64,000 nt of DNA, taken from assembly GCF_040686855.1 (NCBI RefSeq), contig NZ_JBFBOG010000002.1, forward strand, positions 806,001 to 870,000. The letters run 5' to 3'. The notes below the pieces were generated by a model. It did no database searches. It was not told the DNA's origin and worked only from the letters and a program-made list of their open reading frames with translations. Source of the DNA: Leifsonia sp040686855. GTDB lineage: Bacteria > Actinomycetota > Actinomycetes > Actinomycetales > Microbacteriaceae. Position 1 is the stretch's first letter. Each line of letters opens with the position of its first letter. Position numbers and translations under genes: made by a program. This document shows, piece after piece, positions 15,657-23,892 of the stretch.

Positions 15657-15696
15657 TTCCCGGCCGCTTGTTTCGGCCGGTCGGTAGAATCGTCGG

Positions 15697-16143
15697 GTGC
15701 CAGTGAATCCAGAGCTGCAGGGGCGGGAGTTCCCGCCGACCCGGCCGTACCTGGTCGGACGCGAGAAGGTGCGCGAGTTCGCGCGGGCCGTCTTCGCCAC
15801 CGACCCGGTCAGCTACGACCTCGACGCCGCGCGCGCCGCCGGCCACCGCGACCTGGTGGCGCCGCCCACCTTCCCGGTGGTGGTGCAGGAGTCGACGCTC
15901 GCGCAGCTGCTCGCAGAGCCGGACGCCGGCATCGACTTCAGCCGTGTCGTCCACGGCGACCAGCGGTTCTCGTTCAGCCGCCCGGTGTTCGCCGGCGACG
16001 AGCTGACCGCCACGCTGCGTGTCACGTCGGTCAAGTCGCTCGGCGCGCACTCGATGGTGACCGCCGAGTCCACGATCGTGGATGCGGACGGCGCCCACGT
16101 CGCGACCGCGATCTCCACCCTGGTCGTGCGAGGAGACGAGTGA
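15697..16143 (+). CDS. MaoC-like N-terminal dehydratase subunit (HadA/HadC-like)
   Basis: 148 residues with the hot-dog fold of FAS1-like dehydratase N-domains (REFPPTRPYLVGREKVREFA, HGDQRFSFSRPVFAGDEL). In actinobacteria this subunit lacks the catalytic residues and pairs with a HadB-type protein, encoded next, to dehydrate 3-hydroxyacyl thioesters. The start is GTG at 15697, with a -10-like TAGAAT ending 7 nt before, suggesting a leaderless mRNA. The order hadA-hadB ahead of tRNA-Trp-secE-nusG is known from mycobacteria. Confidence 0.85.
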   Translation: MPVNPELQGREFPPTRPYLVGREKVREFARAVFATDPVSYDLDAARAAGHRDLVAPPTFPVVVQESTLAQLLAEPDAGIDFSRVVHGDQRFSFSRPVFAGDELTATLRVTSVKSLGAHSMVTAESTIVDADGAHVATAISTLVVRGDE

Positions 16144-16595
16144 TGGCGTACTTCGAGGCCCCCGGCGCCCCAGAGACCCCCGACTTCGACGCGCTGACCG
16201 TCGGCGACGTCGTCGCCGAGCGCACGTTCGACGTGACCCGTGACTCGCTCGTCCGCTACGCGGGCGCGTCCGGCGACTTCAACCCGATCCACTACCGCGA
16301 CGACATCGCGACGTCGGTCGGCCTCCCCGGCGTGATCGCGCACGGGATGCTCACCATGGGTCTCGCCGTGCAGCCGGTCGTCGAGTGGGCCGGCGACCCT
16401 GCGCTCGTCGTCGACTACCAGGTGCGCTTCACGCGTCCGGTCGTGGTCGACCCCTCCGAGGGCGCGACCGTCACCGTCAGCGCGAAGGTCGGCCAGCTGG
16501 ATGCCGAGGCACGGATCGCCCGCATCGACCTGACGACGACGTTCGGCGGGGAGACGGTGCTCGGTAAGGCGCAGGTCCGCGTCCGGTTCGCATGA
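16143..16595 (+). CDS. MaoC-type (R)-hydratase subunit (HadB-like)
   Basis: 150 residues with the hydratase-2 motif: Asp and His in YAGASGDFNPIHYRD, then the GVIAHGMLTMG helix. This is the catalytic partner of the upstream protein in 3-hydroxyacyl dehydration. The ATG overlaps the previous stop (TGATG), with AGGAGACGAG before it, and its own stop overlaps the murB start, so the three genes are coupled. Confidence 0.88.
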   Translation: MAYFEAPGAPETPDFDALTVGDVVAERTFDVTRDSLVRYAGASGDFNPIHYRDDIATSVGLPGVIAHGMLTMGLAVQPVVEWAGDPALVVDYQVRFTRPVVVDPSEGATVTVSAKVGQLDAEARIARIDLTTTFGGETVLGKAQVRVRFA

Positions 16596-17731
16596 CCGAC
16601 GCCACCCCCGCTCTCGCCGACCTGACGACCATCCGCGTCGGAGGCGTGCCGGACGAGTACGTCGCCGCCGACGATCGCGACGCGCTGATCGCGGCGGTCC
16701 TCGACGCCCGCGCCTCGGGCGAGGACTGGCTCCTGCTGGGCGGCGGGTCCAACACCGTCGCGAGCGACGACGGGTTCGAGGGGACGGTCATCCACATCCG
16801 CACCCGCGGCGTCGAGCGGCTGCCCGCGCCGGAGGGGCGCGTCCGCATCCGGGTTCAGGCGGGGGAGCCGTGGGACGAGCTCGTCGCGCTGACCGTGAGC
16901 AACGGCTGGTCGGGCATCGAGGCGCTTTCCGGCATCCCCGGGTCGACCGGCGCGGCGCCGGTGCAGAACATCGGTGCGTACGGGCAGGAGATCGAGTCGT
17001 CGCTGGTGGGCGTCGAGTTCCTGGACGACGCGACGGGCGAGGTCGTCTTCCTGAACCGCGCGGAACTCGGGCTCGGCTATCGGACCTCCGTGCTGAAGCG
17101 GGGACGGCGCGGCGTCGTGCTGTCCGTGGACCTCGAGCTCTCCGACAACAGCGTCCCCGGAGCCGTGGGTGCGCCCTTGAGCGCGCCGATCGCATACGCG
17201 CAGCTGGCGGATGCCCTCGGTGTGCCGCTCGGGTCGCGCGTCCCGGTCGCCGAGCTCCGCCGCGCCGTGCTCGGCCTGCGGTCGTCGAAGGGCATGGTCC
17301 TCGACCCGGCCGACCCGGACTCGGTGAGCTCGGGCTCGTTCTTCACCAACCCGATCGTGTCGGAGGGCTTCGCCCGGTCGCTGCCGACGGACGCCCCGCG
17401 CTGGCCCCAGGAGCCGGTCGAGCCGGACGCGGTGATCGCGCTGCCGCCCGGCGGCGTGCACCCGCTCGATGTTCCGGCGCTCGCCGCCGGCGAGTACACC
17501 GTCAAGCTCAGCGCTGCGTGGCTCATCGAGCACGCCGGGATCCGCCGCGGATTCGCCCTGCCCGGATCGGGCGCGGGCATCTCGTCGAAGCACACGCTCG
17601 CGATCGTCAACCGCGGCGGTGGAACGGCGGCGGATGTGGTGCAGCTGGCCGACTTCATCCAGGCCCGGGTGCAGGCCGAGTTCGGCGTGGTTCTGCAGCC
17701 GGAGCCCGTGCTCGTGGGCCTGTCGATCTGA
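16592..17731 (+). CDS. murB: UDP-N-acetylmuramate dehydrogenase
   Basis: 379 residues. It reduces UDP-GlcNAc-enolpyruvate to UDP-MurNAc in the cytoplasm, with NADPH and FAD. FAD-binding features are IRVGG, LLLGGGSNTV and GIPGSTGAAPVQNIGAYGQE; the catalytic-domain Ser lies in SSGSFFTNPI; GAGISSKHTLAIVNRGGG is near the C-terminus. Its ATG overlaps the hadB-like stop. The length fits the actinobacterial form (about 350-380). Confidence 0.95.
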   Translation: MTDATPALADLTTIRVGGVPDEYVAADDRDALIAAVLDARASGEDWLLLGGGSNTVASDDGFEGTVIHIRTRGVERLPAPEGRVRIRVQAGEPWDELVALTVSNGWSGIEALSGIPGSTGAAPVQNIGAYGQEIESSLVGVEFLDDATGEVVFLNRAELGLGYRTSVLKRGRRGVVLSVDLELSDNSVPGAVGAPLSAPIAYAQLADALGVPLGSRVPVAELRRAVLGLRSSKGMVLDPADPDSVSSGSFFTNPIVSEGFARSLPTDAPRWPQEPVEPDAVIALPPGGVHPLDVPALAAGEYTVKLSAAWLIEHAGIRRGFALPGSGAGISSKHTLAIVNRGGGTAADVVQLADFIQARVQAEFGVVLQPEPVLVGLSI

Positions 17732-17853
17732 CGGTGATTTCGCGGCGCCCACAGGGCTGACGTCCGTCGAACTCTGAGAGTATTCTCACGGCGGGCTCCC
17801 TAGGCTGAGTCCATCGCGGCGCGCTCGCGCCGGACCCGATCGAAGGGGAAGTC

Positions 17854-18708
17854 ATGGGATTCCTGGACCGCCTGCTCGGACGCGAGGAACCGCGTCCGGA
17901 GGGCTCGCAGCAGCAGTATGCCGGTTATCCGGCGCCGGGCGGTCAGCCCCGAGGAGGTCAGCCCCAGGGTGCTCCCGCAGGGCAGGCGCGGAGCGAGGAC
18001 GAGATCGCGGTCGAACGCTACCGCTACCTCCTGCGCACGGCTCCGCCCGAGACGATCGAGCAGGTCCACGAGGAGGCGTTCGCCAAGCTCACGCCGGACC
18101 AGCGCCGTCTGGTGTTCCAGCAGCTCAGCGAGAACGCACCCGCCGGCGAGCAGCCGCGCGGCGACGACCCGCGCTCGCTGGCGCAGTCCGCGACCCGCTC
18201 CGAGCTGCGTCAGCCGGGGACGCTCGAGCGCGCGCTCGGCGGCGGCCCCCGCGGCGGTTATGGCGGCGGCTACGGCGGCGGGATGGGGTTCGGCGGCATG
18301 TTCGCCAGCTCGCTCCTCGGCAGCGTGGCCGGCTACGTGATCGGCTCGGCCCTCGTCAGCGCTTTCCTGCCGTCCCCGTTCGACAACCAGGCCGGCCAGG
18401 GAGCCGACGGACAGAACGGCGACAACCAGAACGCCGGCGACAACAACGACCAGAACGGCGACGGGTCCGGCGGTGACGGCTCCGGCGGTGACGGTTCCGG
18501 TGGCGACGGCGGCGCGGGTGACGGCGGCTCGACGGAGGCGGCCGGCTGGGACGGCGGTGGCGGCGACGCCGGCGGCTGGGGTGGCGACACCGGTGGCGGC
18601 TGGGGTGATTCCGGTGGCGGCGATGGAGGCTGGGGCGGTTTCGGCGGAGGCGACTTCGGAGGCGGAGACTTCGGCGGAGGCGACTTCGGCGGGGGCGACT
18701 TCATCTGA
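17854..18708 (+). CDS. Gly-rich protein with a membrane segment and GGGDF repeats
   Basis: 284 residues. The N-terminal part is charged (ERYRYLLRTAPPETIEQVHEEAF, KLTPDQRRLVFQQLSE); then comes a Gly-rich linker, one hydrophobic helix (MFASSLLGSVAGYVIGSAL, about 149-170) and a low-complexity tail of Gly, Asp and Trp. The tail ends in four GGGDF units and a final Ile. I do not recognise a function; similar Gly-rich membrane proteins are common in actinobacteria and are often misnamed. It has its own upstream region and no close operon partner. Confidence 0.75.
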   Translation: MGFLDRLLGREEPRPEGSQQQYAGYPAPGGQPRGGQPQGAPAGQARSEDEIAVERYRYLLRTAPPETIEQVHEEAFAKLTPDQRRLVFQQLSENAPAGEQPRGDDPRSLAQSATRSELRQPGTLERALGGGPRGGYGGGYGGGMGFGGMFASSLLGSVAGYVIGSALVSAFLPSPFDNQAGQGADGQNGDNQNAGDNNDQNGDGSGGDGSGGDGSGGDGGAGDGGSTEAAGWDGGGGDAGGWGGDTGGGWGDSGGGDGGWGGFGGGDFGGGDFGGGDFGGGDFI

Positions 18709-18737
18709 CCTGCGGCCGCGCCCGAGGTATCCGCGAC

Positions 18738-18769
18738 CCGGTCTGACCGGCTGCGCGCGGTCTGACCGG
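18738..18769. repeat. tandem CGGTCTGACCGG palindromes
   Basis: CGGTCTGACCGG occurs at 18739-18750 and 18758-18769, a 19-nt period, each palindromic (CCGGTC-T-GACCGG in the first). A weaker third half-copy (GCGGTCAGATCG) follows. They lie between converging genes and may act as a termination zone. Confidence 0.45.
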
Positions 18770-18834
18770 GTCCGCGCGGTCAGATCGCCGGGCTCGGACA
18801 CATCCACCGGCAGATCGTCAGGGCACCCCCTCCC

Positions 18835-20925
18835 TCAGCTCCGCAGCGCCGCAGCGAACGGGAGCACTGCGGAGGCACCGGCGCGCAGGAGTTCCTGGCC
18901 GGCGACCGTGATCGTCCAGCGGCTGTCCACAAGGTCGTCCACGAGGAGGACGGGGGCGCCGGGCGGCAGCTGCAGGCCGTCGGCCGAGAAGTGGTCCCAG
19001 ACCGCGGCCAGGCGGAAGGCGCTGTTGCCGCCGGGGGCGCCGGACGGCGGCCCTCCGCGCCAGGTGAGCGTTCCGGCGAAGGGGAGGCGGCCGACGGTCG
19101 CCAGGCCGCGGGCCAGGGACTCCACGAACTGCGGTCGGCGGCGTGACGGCATCGCGGCGATCGCGGCGGGGCGCGCATCCCAGTCCCAGTCGGCCAGGAC
19201 ACGGACGCAGGCGTCGAGGAGGGGCTGCGGCACCGGCTGATCGGGGGCGTCGTCGGCGAGGAGATCGCGGAGCCGGCCGCCCCAGCCGAGGTCCGTCAGG
19301 CGTGCAAGGGCGCGGCCGGGCTGAAGCAGCTGCTCGGGGCGGAGCTTGCCTTTGACCGGCACGCCGAGGCGGTCGGCGCCGGTCGGCCAGAGCTTGCGGG
19401 GTTCGATCTCGACGCCCACCTTGTCGAGCAGGGTGCCAACCTGGCCGGCGGCGTCCGCGTCGACGTCCGCCGGGAACCACACGCCGGCGCAGTTGTCGCA
19501 TCGGCCGCAGGGTCCGGCCGCCGGGTCGTCGAGCGCCCGCTGCAGGAACTCCATGCGGCAGGCCGACGTCGCCTCATATTGGAGCATCGAGCGCTGCTCC
19601 GCCTCGCGGGCGGCGGCGATGCGCTCGTAGCGCTCCTCGTCGTACTCCCACGGTGCACCCGTGGCGACCCAGCCGCCGCTCACCCGTCGGACCGCGCCAT
19701 CCACGTCGAGCACCTTCAGCAGCAGTTCGAGCGTGGACGCGCGCAGGTCGACCTTGCTCTCCAGCACGCGCGTGGACTGCGGCTCGGCGCTGAGGGCGTC
19801 GAGCACCGCCGCCGCCTTCTCGCGCGACGGCATGGACGCCGTGGCGAAGTACTGCCAGATGGCGCGGTCCTCCGGGCCGGGCAGCAGGAGCACGTCCGCA
19901 TTGTCGGTCGCGCGCCCGGCGCGCCCGACCTGCTGGTAGTACGCGACCGGCGAGGACGGCGCGCCGAGGTGCACGACGAAGCCGAGGTCCGGCTTGTCGA
20001 ACCCCATGCCGAGTGCGCTCGTCGCGACCAGGGCCTTCACCTCGTTGCGCTTGAGCCGGCCCTCGAGCTCTTCCCGCTCGGCGGTGTCGGTCTGGCCGGT
20101 GTAGGCGTGCGCCTCGTGCCCGGCGCGACGGAGCACCCGCGCGGTGTCCTCCGCGGCCGAGACCGTGAGCGTGTAGACGATCCCGCTACCGGGTAGGTCG
20201 GCGAGGTGCCCGGCGAGCCAGGCCAGCCGCTCTGTGGCATCGGGAAGCGGGAGGACGCCGAGGCGCAGCGAGCGCCGGGCGAGCGGTCCGCGGATGGTCA
20301 GCACCTCGGACTCCCGCGCGGTGCCCAGCTGCTCGACCACGTCGGCGACGACGCGCTCATTGGCGGTCGCCGTGGTCGCGAGCACCGGGATCCCGTCGGG
20401 GAGGAGAGCGATCAGGTCGCGCAGGCGCCGGTAGTCGGGCCGGAAGTCGTGACCCCAGTCGGAGATGCAGTGGGCCTCGTCGACCACCAGCAGACCGCAG
20501 CGTTCCACGAGTGCAGGCAGCTGGGTGTCGCGGAACTCGGGGTTGTTGAGCCGTTCCGGCGACACGAGCAGCACATCGACCGTGTCGTCGCGCAGGCGGG
20601 CGGCCACGTCGTCCCACTCGTGCCGGTTGGCGGAGTTGATGGTGACCGCGCGGACGCCGGCCCGCTCGGCCGCCGCCACCTGATCGCGCATGAGGGCGAG
20701 GAGCGGCGAGACGAGGATGGTGGGACCCGCCCCTCGCGCCCGCAGCAGCATCGTTGCGACGAAGTAGACCGCCGACTTGCCCCATCCCGTGCGCTGAACG
20801 ACGAGTGTGCGCCGATGATCGTCGACGAGCGCGGAGATCGCCTCGTACTGCCCGTCATGGAACTCGGCCTCCGGACGCCCGACGAGGGCGCGGAGTCGGA
20901 GGAGGGCATCGGTCGCTGTGGTCAT
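18835..20925 (-). CDS. recQ: RecQ-family DNA helicase with C-terminal phosphoribosyltransferase-like domain
   Basis: 696 residues. The helicase core spans about 10-400: Walker A QRTGWGKS, SPLLALMRDQV, DEAHCISDWGHDFRP, TTATAN and QQVGRAGR. The zinc region CRMEFLQRAL..CGRCDNCAG follows near 460. The last 120 residues carry LLVDDLVDSRWT (about 659-670), the PRPP-binding signature of phosphoribosyltransferases such as ComF, in place of a clear HRDC domain. It should unwind DNA 3'-5' in repair; the tail's role is unknown. Monocistronic, ATG at 20925. Confidence 0.88.
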   Translation of the reverse strand: MTTATDALLRLRALVGRPEAEFHDGQYEAISALVDDHRRTLVVQRTGWGKSAVYFVATMLLRARGAGPTILVSPLLALMRDQVAAAERAGVRAVTINSANRHEWDDVAARLRDDTVDVLLVSPERLNNPEFRDTQLPALVERCGLLVVDEAHCISDWGHDFRPDYRRLRDLIALLPDGIPVLATTATANERVVADVVEQLGTARESEVLTIRGPLARRSLRLGVLPLPDATERLAWLAGHLADLPGSGIVYTLTVSAAEDTARVLRRAGHEAHAYTGQTDTAEREELEGRLKRNEVKALVATSALGMGFDKPDLGFVVHLGAPSSPVAYYQQVGRAGRATDNADVLLLPGPEDRAIWQYFATASMPSREKAAAVLDALSAEPQSTRVLESKVDLRASTLELLLKVLDVDGAVRRVSGGWVATGAPWEYDEERYERIAAAREAEQRSMLQYEATSACRMEFLQRALDDPAAGPCGRCDNCAGVWFPADVDADAAGQVGTLLDKVGVEIEPRKLWPTGADRLGVPVKGKLRPEQLLQPGRALARLTDLGWGGRLRDLLADDAPDQPVPQPLLDACVRVLADWDWDARPAAIAAMPSRRRPQFVESLARGLATVGRLPFAGTLTWRGGPPSGAPGGNSAFRLAAVWDHFSADGLQLPPGAPVLLVDDLVDSRWTITVAGQELLRAGASAVLPFAAALRS

Positions 20926-21019
20926 GAAGCCATCGTCGCAGGGACGCCCGACGCCGACGCCGAACGGCCGGAAATCTGTGGAGAACGGATTCCCGGCCGC
21001 GGGTGTGGAGAGGTTCGCC

Positions 21020-21313
21020 CTACGGACGCACCCGCCGTCGCTGCGCAGCCCGGATGCCGCCCAGCAGCGCCGAGACGACGATGACCAGGCCCAGGAGGGC
21101 GGCGGCCAGCGCCCAGGCGGATCCCGGTGTGAGCGAGCCCAGCCAGACCCCCACCCGATCGGCTCGTTCGGCGGACGACACGATGTAGAGCGTCGCGACC
21201 CCGAAGGCGGTCAGCAGGATCCCCCAGACCACCCCGCCCCATCGGATCGGGGCGGCGACGGCCGCGGGCGGCTGAGGCGTGGGAACGGGTGCGGTGGTGC
21301 TCTGCTCGGTCAT
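21020..21313 (-). CDS. small membrane protein, two helices
   Basis: 97 residues with a Pro-rich cytoplasmic start (TTAPVPTPQPPAAV), two hydrophobic helices (VVWGILLTAFGVATLYIV and AWALAAALLGLVIVVSALLGG) and an Arg-rich end. The ATG at 21313 has GGAGA upstream. It follows the PspC gene by 26 nt and probably shares its transcript, so it may be an accessory of that envelope-stress unit. No family recognised. Confidence 0.7.
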   Translation of the reverse strand: MTEQSTTAPVPTPQPPAAVAAPIRWGGVVWGILLTAFGVATLYIVSSAERADRVGVWLGSLTPGSAWALAAALLGLVIVVSALLGGIRAAQRRRVRP

Positions 21314-21339
21314 GTCCGGGTCTCCTTCTCGTCGGGCGT

Positions 21340-22572
21340 TCACTGCTGCAGGAGGACGGGAAGGCCCTCGGTGGTGAGGCGCAGGCCGGCGACGCCGTCC
21401 CCTGCGAGGAACAGTGCGGCGCCGGTCAGCACCGCGAGCAGGATCCCGAGGAAGATGAGGAACCCACTTCGTCGGCGGGCGAGGCCGGCGATGAGCACGA
21501 CCACGCCGACGACCAGGGTCGCTGCGGCGAGCCCGGCCGCGGTCGTGTACCGGGCGACGTCGGTGAGCTGTGGCCAGACGATCGCCACGAGCGATCCGGC
21601 GACGAGCGCGAGCCCGACCGTCAGCCAGCCGACCGCCGCCCCGACGCGCGGGTTCGCGGCCCGGTACGCCTCACGGCGCGCAGCGGCCTCGGCGGTCGCG
21701 ACCGCGACCTGCGACCGGAGCTCGGCCGAGCGCTGCGTCTTGACGGCGCGCATGTCGGCGGCCAGGCGCGCCTTCCAGGCGGCGTGGTCGGCCCGCCACT
21801 GCGCCTGGCGCTGCTGCCAGTCGGCGACCTCCTCGGTCGTCGCACCCTGCTGCGGCGCGGGAGGCGGGGTCGGCTCCGCGGCGATGTCCAGCTGCACGGC
21901 ATCCGGCTCCGCGACCGTCGCGCTCATCGGCACCGTCGGCGCGGACGGGGAGGCGGCCGCGTCCGGCGCCACGGATGCGGCCGTCGGGGCATCCGCCGGA
22001 GAGGGCGCAGAAGCCGGCGCGGGGGTGGAGTACGCCGGCATCGTCCCCGCCGCCCGCGCGTCCGCGCGCCGCACCCCCACGACGATCAGCGCGATCACCG
22101 CGCCGACCACCACGAGCGTCCAGACGACTCGCCCGACCACGTCACCCCAGGCCGAGACGTCCCAGAACGCGCCGTGCGTCCACCACAGCCCGCTCGTCCA
22201 CGGCAGCAGCGACAGCAGCACCATGACGCCGATGGCCACGATCGGCGGCTCGAAGTCGCCCTCGAACAGGCTCTGCAGGTGGATGCGGCCGTCCCGGTCG
22301 GGCAGGAGCGCCCATGCCGCCGCGTAGAGGAGCAGCACCGGCGCGCCGAGGATGCCCGCCACCACGACGATGCCGCGGACGATGAGCGGGTCGATGCCGA
22401 GACGGTAGGCGATCCCGGCGCACACGCCGCCCAGCCAGCCGTCGGCGCGCACGACGCCGAGCCCGCGCATCCAGTCGAAGAAGCGGGTGCCGCGGCCGGC
22501 GAACCCGGACTGCGGGCCGCCGTACGGGTTGCCGGGCGTCCCCACCGGCCGGGTCTGATCGTTCTGTGACAT
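21340..22572 (-). CDS. PspC-domain membrane protein
   Basis: 410 residues. A PspC domain occupies about 35-95 (GVVRADGWLGGVCAGIAYRL, IVVVAGILGAPVLLLYAAAW), followed by two more helices, a Pro/Ala-rich stretch, a coiled segment (WQQRQAQWRADHAAWKARL) and three to four C-terminal helices. PspC proteins sense or buffer envelope stress. It is divergent from a histidine kinase that also starts with a PspC-like region. The start at 22572 has AGGA 8 nt upstream; an ATG 9 nt further upstream is possible. Confidence 0.85.
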   Translation of the reverse strand: MSQNDQTRPVGTPGNPYGGPQSGFAGRGTRFFDWMRGLGVVRADGWLGGVCAGIAYRLGIDPLIVRGIVVVAGILGAPVLLLYAAAWALLPDRDGRIHLQSLFEGDFEPPIVAIGVMVLLSLLPWTSGLWWTHGAFWDVSAWGDVVGRVVWTLVVVGAVIALIVVGVRRADARAAGTMPAYSTPAPASAPSPADAPTAASVAPDAAASPSAPTVPMSATVAEPDAVQLDIAAEPTPPPAPQQGATTEEVADWQQRQAQWRADHAAWKARLAADMRAVKTQRSAELRSQVAVATAEAAARREAYRAANPRVGAAVGWLTVGLALVAGSLVAIVWPQLTDVARYTTAAGLAAATLVVGVVVLIAGLARRRSGFLIFLGILLAVLTGAALFLAGDGVAGLRLTTEGLPVLLQQ

Positions 22573-22686
22573 GCTCCTCATCCTGGCGGCGCGCCGGCCG
22601 CGCCGGTATCGGGGGAAGCCCTGACCGCACCCTGATCCGCGCCGGTTCCCCGTGCGGGGCGCGGGTGGGTCTGGTTGGATACCGGC

Positions 22687-23892
22687 ATGTCCACCAGCGC
22701 ATCCGCCGGCCCCCGGCCGCCCCTGCGGCGTCCGGCGCTGGAGCGTCCGCGCTCGTGCGTCATAGGCGGCGTCTCGGTGGCGCTGGCGGACCACCTGGGC
22801 TGGCCCGTGGCAGCCGTACGCTGGGCGTTCATCGGGCTGACCCTCCTCGGCGGGGGAGGCGTGCTGCTGTATCTCTGGTTCTGGGCGCTGACGCCGCTGC
22901 GTGCGCCGTCCGGCGACGACCCGGCGGAGGGCGTGCGCCGGCGCGTCAACGTGCCGTGGGTGCTGGCCGGGGCCGGAGCGGTCTCGGGGATCGCCGCCGT
23001 CGTGCTCGCCGGTGGGGGAGCCCTGGGGCCGGGATTCGGGGCCCTGGTCGCGTCGGCCGCACTCCTGGTGGTCGCCGTGGCCTGGGAGCAGCTGACCGAC
23101 GAGGAGCCCGCCGCCTTCGCGCCGCTCACGCCGACCGTCTTCCGGATCGCGTGCGGCGCCTTCCTGGTCGTCGTGGCCCTCGTGCTGGCCCTCACCCAGG
23201 ATGCCGGGGGTCCCGGCATCCTGTGGCTCGGCATCCTGATCACCACCCTCGCCGGGGTGGCCGTGCTCGTCGCGCCGTGGGGGCTGCGGCTGTGGCGCGA
23301 GCTGATCGCGGAGCGGACGGCGCGCATCAAGGAGGAGCAGCGGGCGGAAATGGCCGCCCACCTGCACGATTCGGTGCTGCAGACGCTGGCCCTCATCCAG
23401 AACCGGGCGGGAGCCTCCAGCGAGGTCGGCCGGATCGCGCGGGCGCAGGAGCGCGAGCTGCGCGACTGGCTCTACGCCGACGCCGCGGCGGCCGAGGCGG
23501 AGGAGCGCGATCTGGCGGGCGAGCTCCGGGATGTCGCGGCGGCCCTCGAGGTCGACCACGCCGTGCACTTCGACGTGGTCGCGGTCGGCGAGCCGGTGCG
23601 GCGCGCGCCCTCCGAGCTGGGAGCGGCGGCGCGCGAGGCGATGCTCAACGCGGCGCGGCACGCCGGCGGCGAGGTCTCGGTCTACATCGAGCACACCGCC
23701 GACCGCGCGGACGTCTTCATCCGCGACCGCGGTCCGGGATTCGACGTGAGCGCCCTTCCCGAGGGACGCCTCGGCGTCCGAGAATCGATCATCGGCCGGA
23801 TGCGGCGCGCGGGCGGCCACGCCACCGTGACGGCGCGCGAGACCGGCACCGAGATCCACCTGAGCATCGACATCCCGAGCGAGAGCGTATGA
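22687..23892 (+). CDS. sensor histidine kinase with N-terminal PspC-like region
   Basis: 401 residues. It begins with a PspC-like segment (CVIGGVSVALADHLGW followed by a helix), then several membrane helices, and a NarL-type kinase core: phospho-acceptor His about 227 in AAHLHDSVLQTL, N-box AAREAMLNAARHA and RDRGPGFD. It should autophosphorylate in response to a membrane signal and pass phosphate to the LuxR-type regulator whose ATG overlaps its stop. With the divergent PspC gene it forms a MacS/PspC-type envelope-stress module. Confidence 0.87.
   Translation: MSTSASAGPRPPLRRPALERPRSCVIGGVSVALADHLGWPVAAVRWAFIGLTLLGGGGVLLYLWFWALTPLRAPSGDDPAEGVRRRVNVPWVLAGAGAVSGIAAVVLAGGGALGPGFGALVASAALLVVAVAWEQLTDEEPAAFAPLTPTVFRIACGAFLVVVALVLALTQDAGGPGILWLGILITTLAGVAVLVAPWGLRLWRELIAERTARIKEEQRAEMAAHLHDSVLQTLALIQNRAGASSEVGRIARAQERELRDWLYADAAAAEAEERDLAGELRDVAAALEVDHAVHFDVVAVGEPVRRAPSELGAAAREAMLNAARHAGGEVSVYIEHTADRADVFIRDRGPGFDVSALPEGRLGVRESIIGRMRRAGGHATVTARETGTEIHLSIDIPSESV

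Noticed and set aside
18600..18708. Short regular repeats resembling a CRISPR-like array
   Set aside because: They are in-frame GGGDF codons of a Gly-rich protein, with no spacers.
21340..23859. 839-codon minus-strand frame that extends the PspC protein upstream
   Set aside because: Only the part below 22572 is protein-like; the extension is antisense to the histidine kinase.
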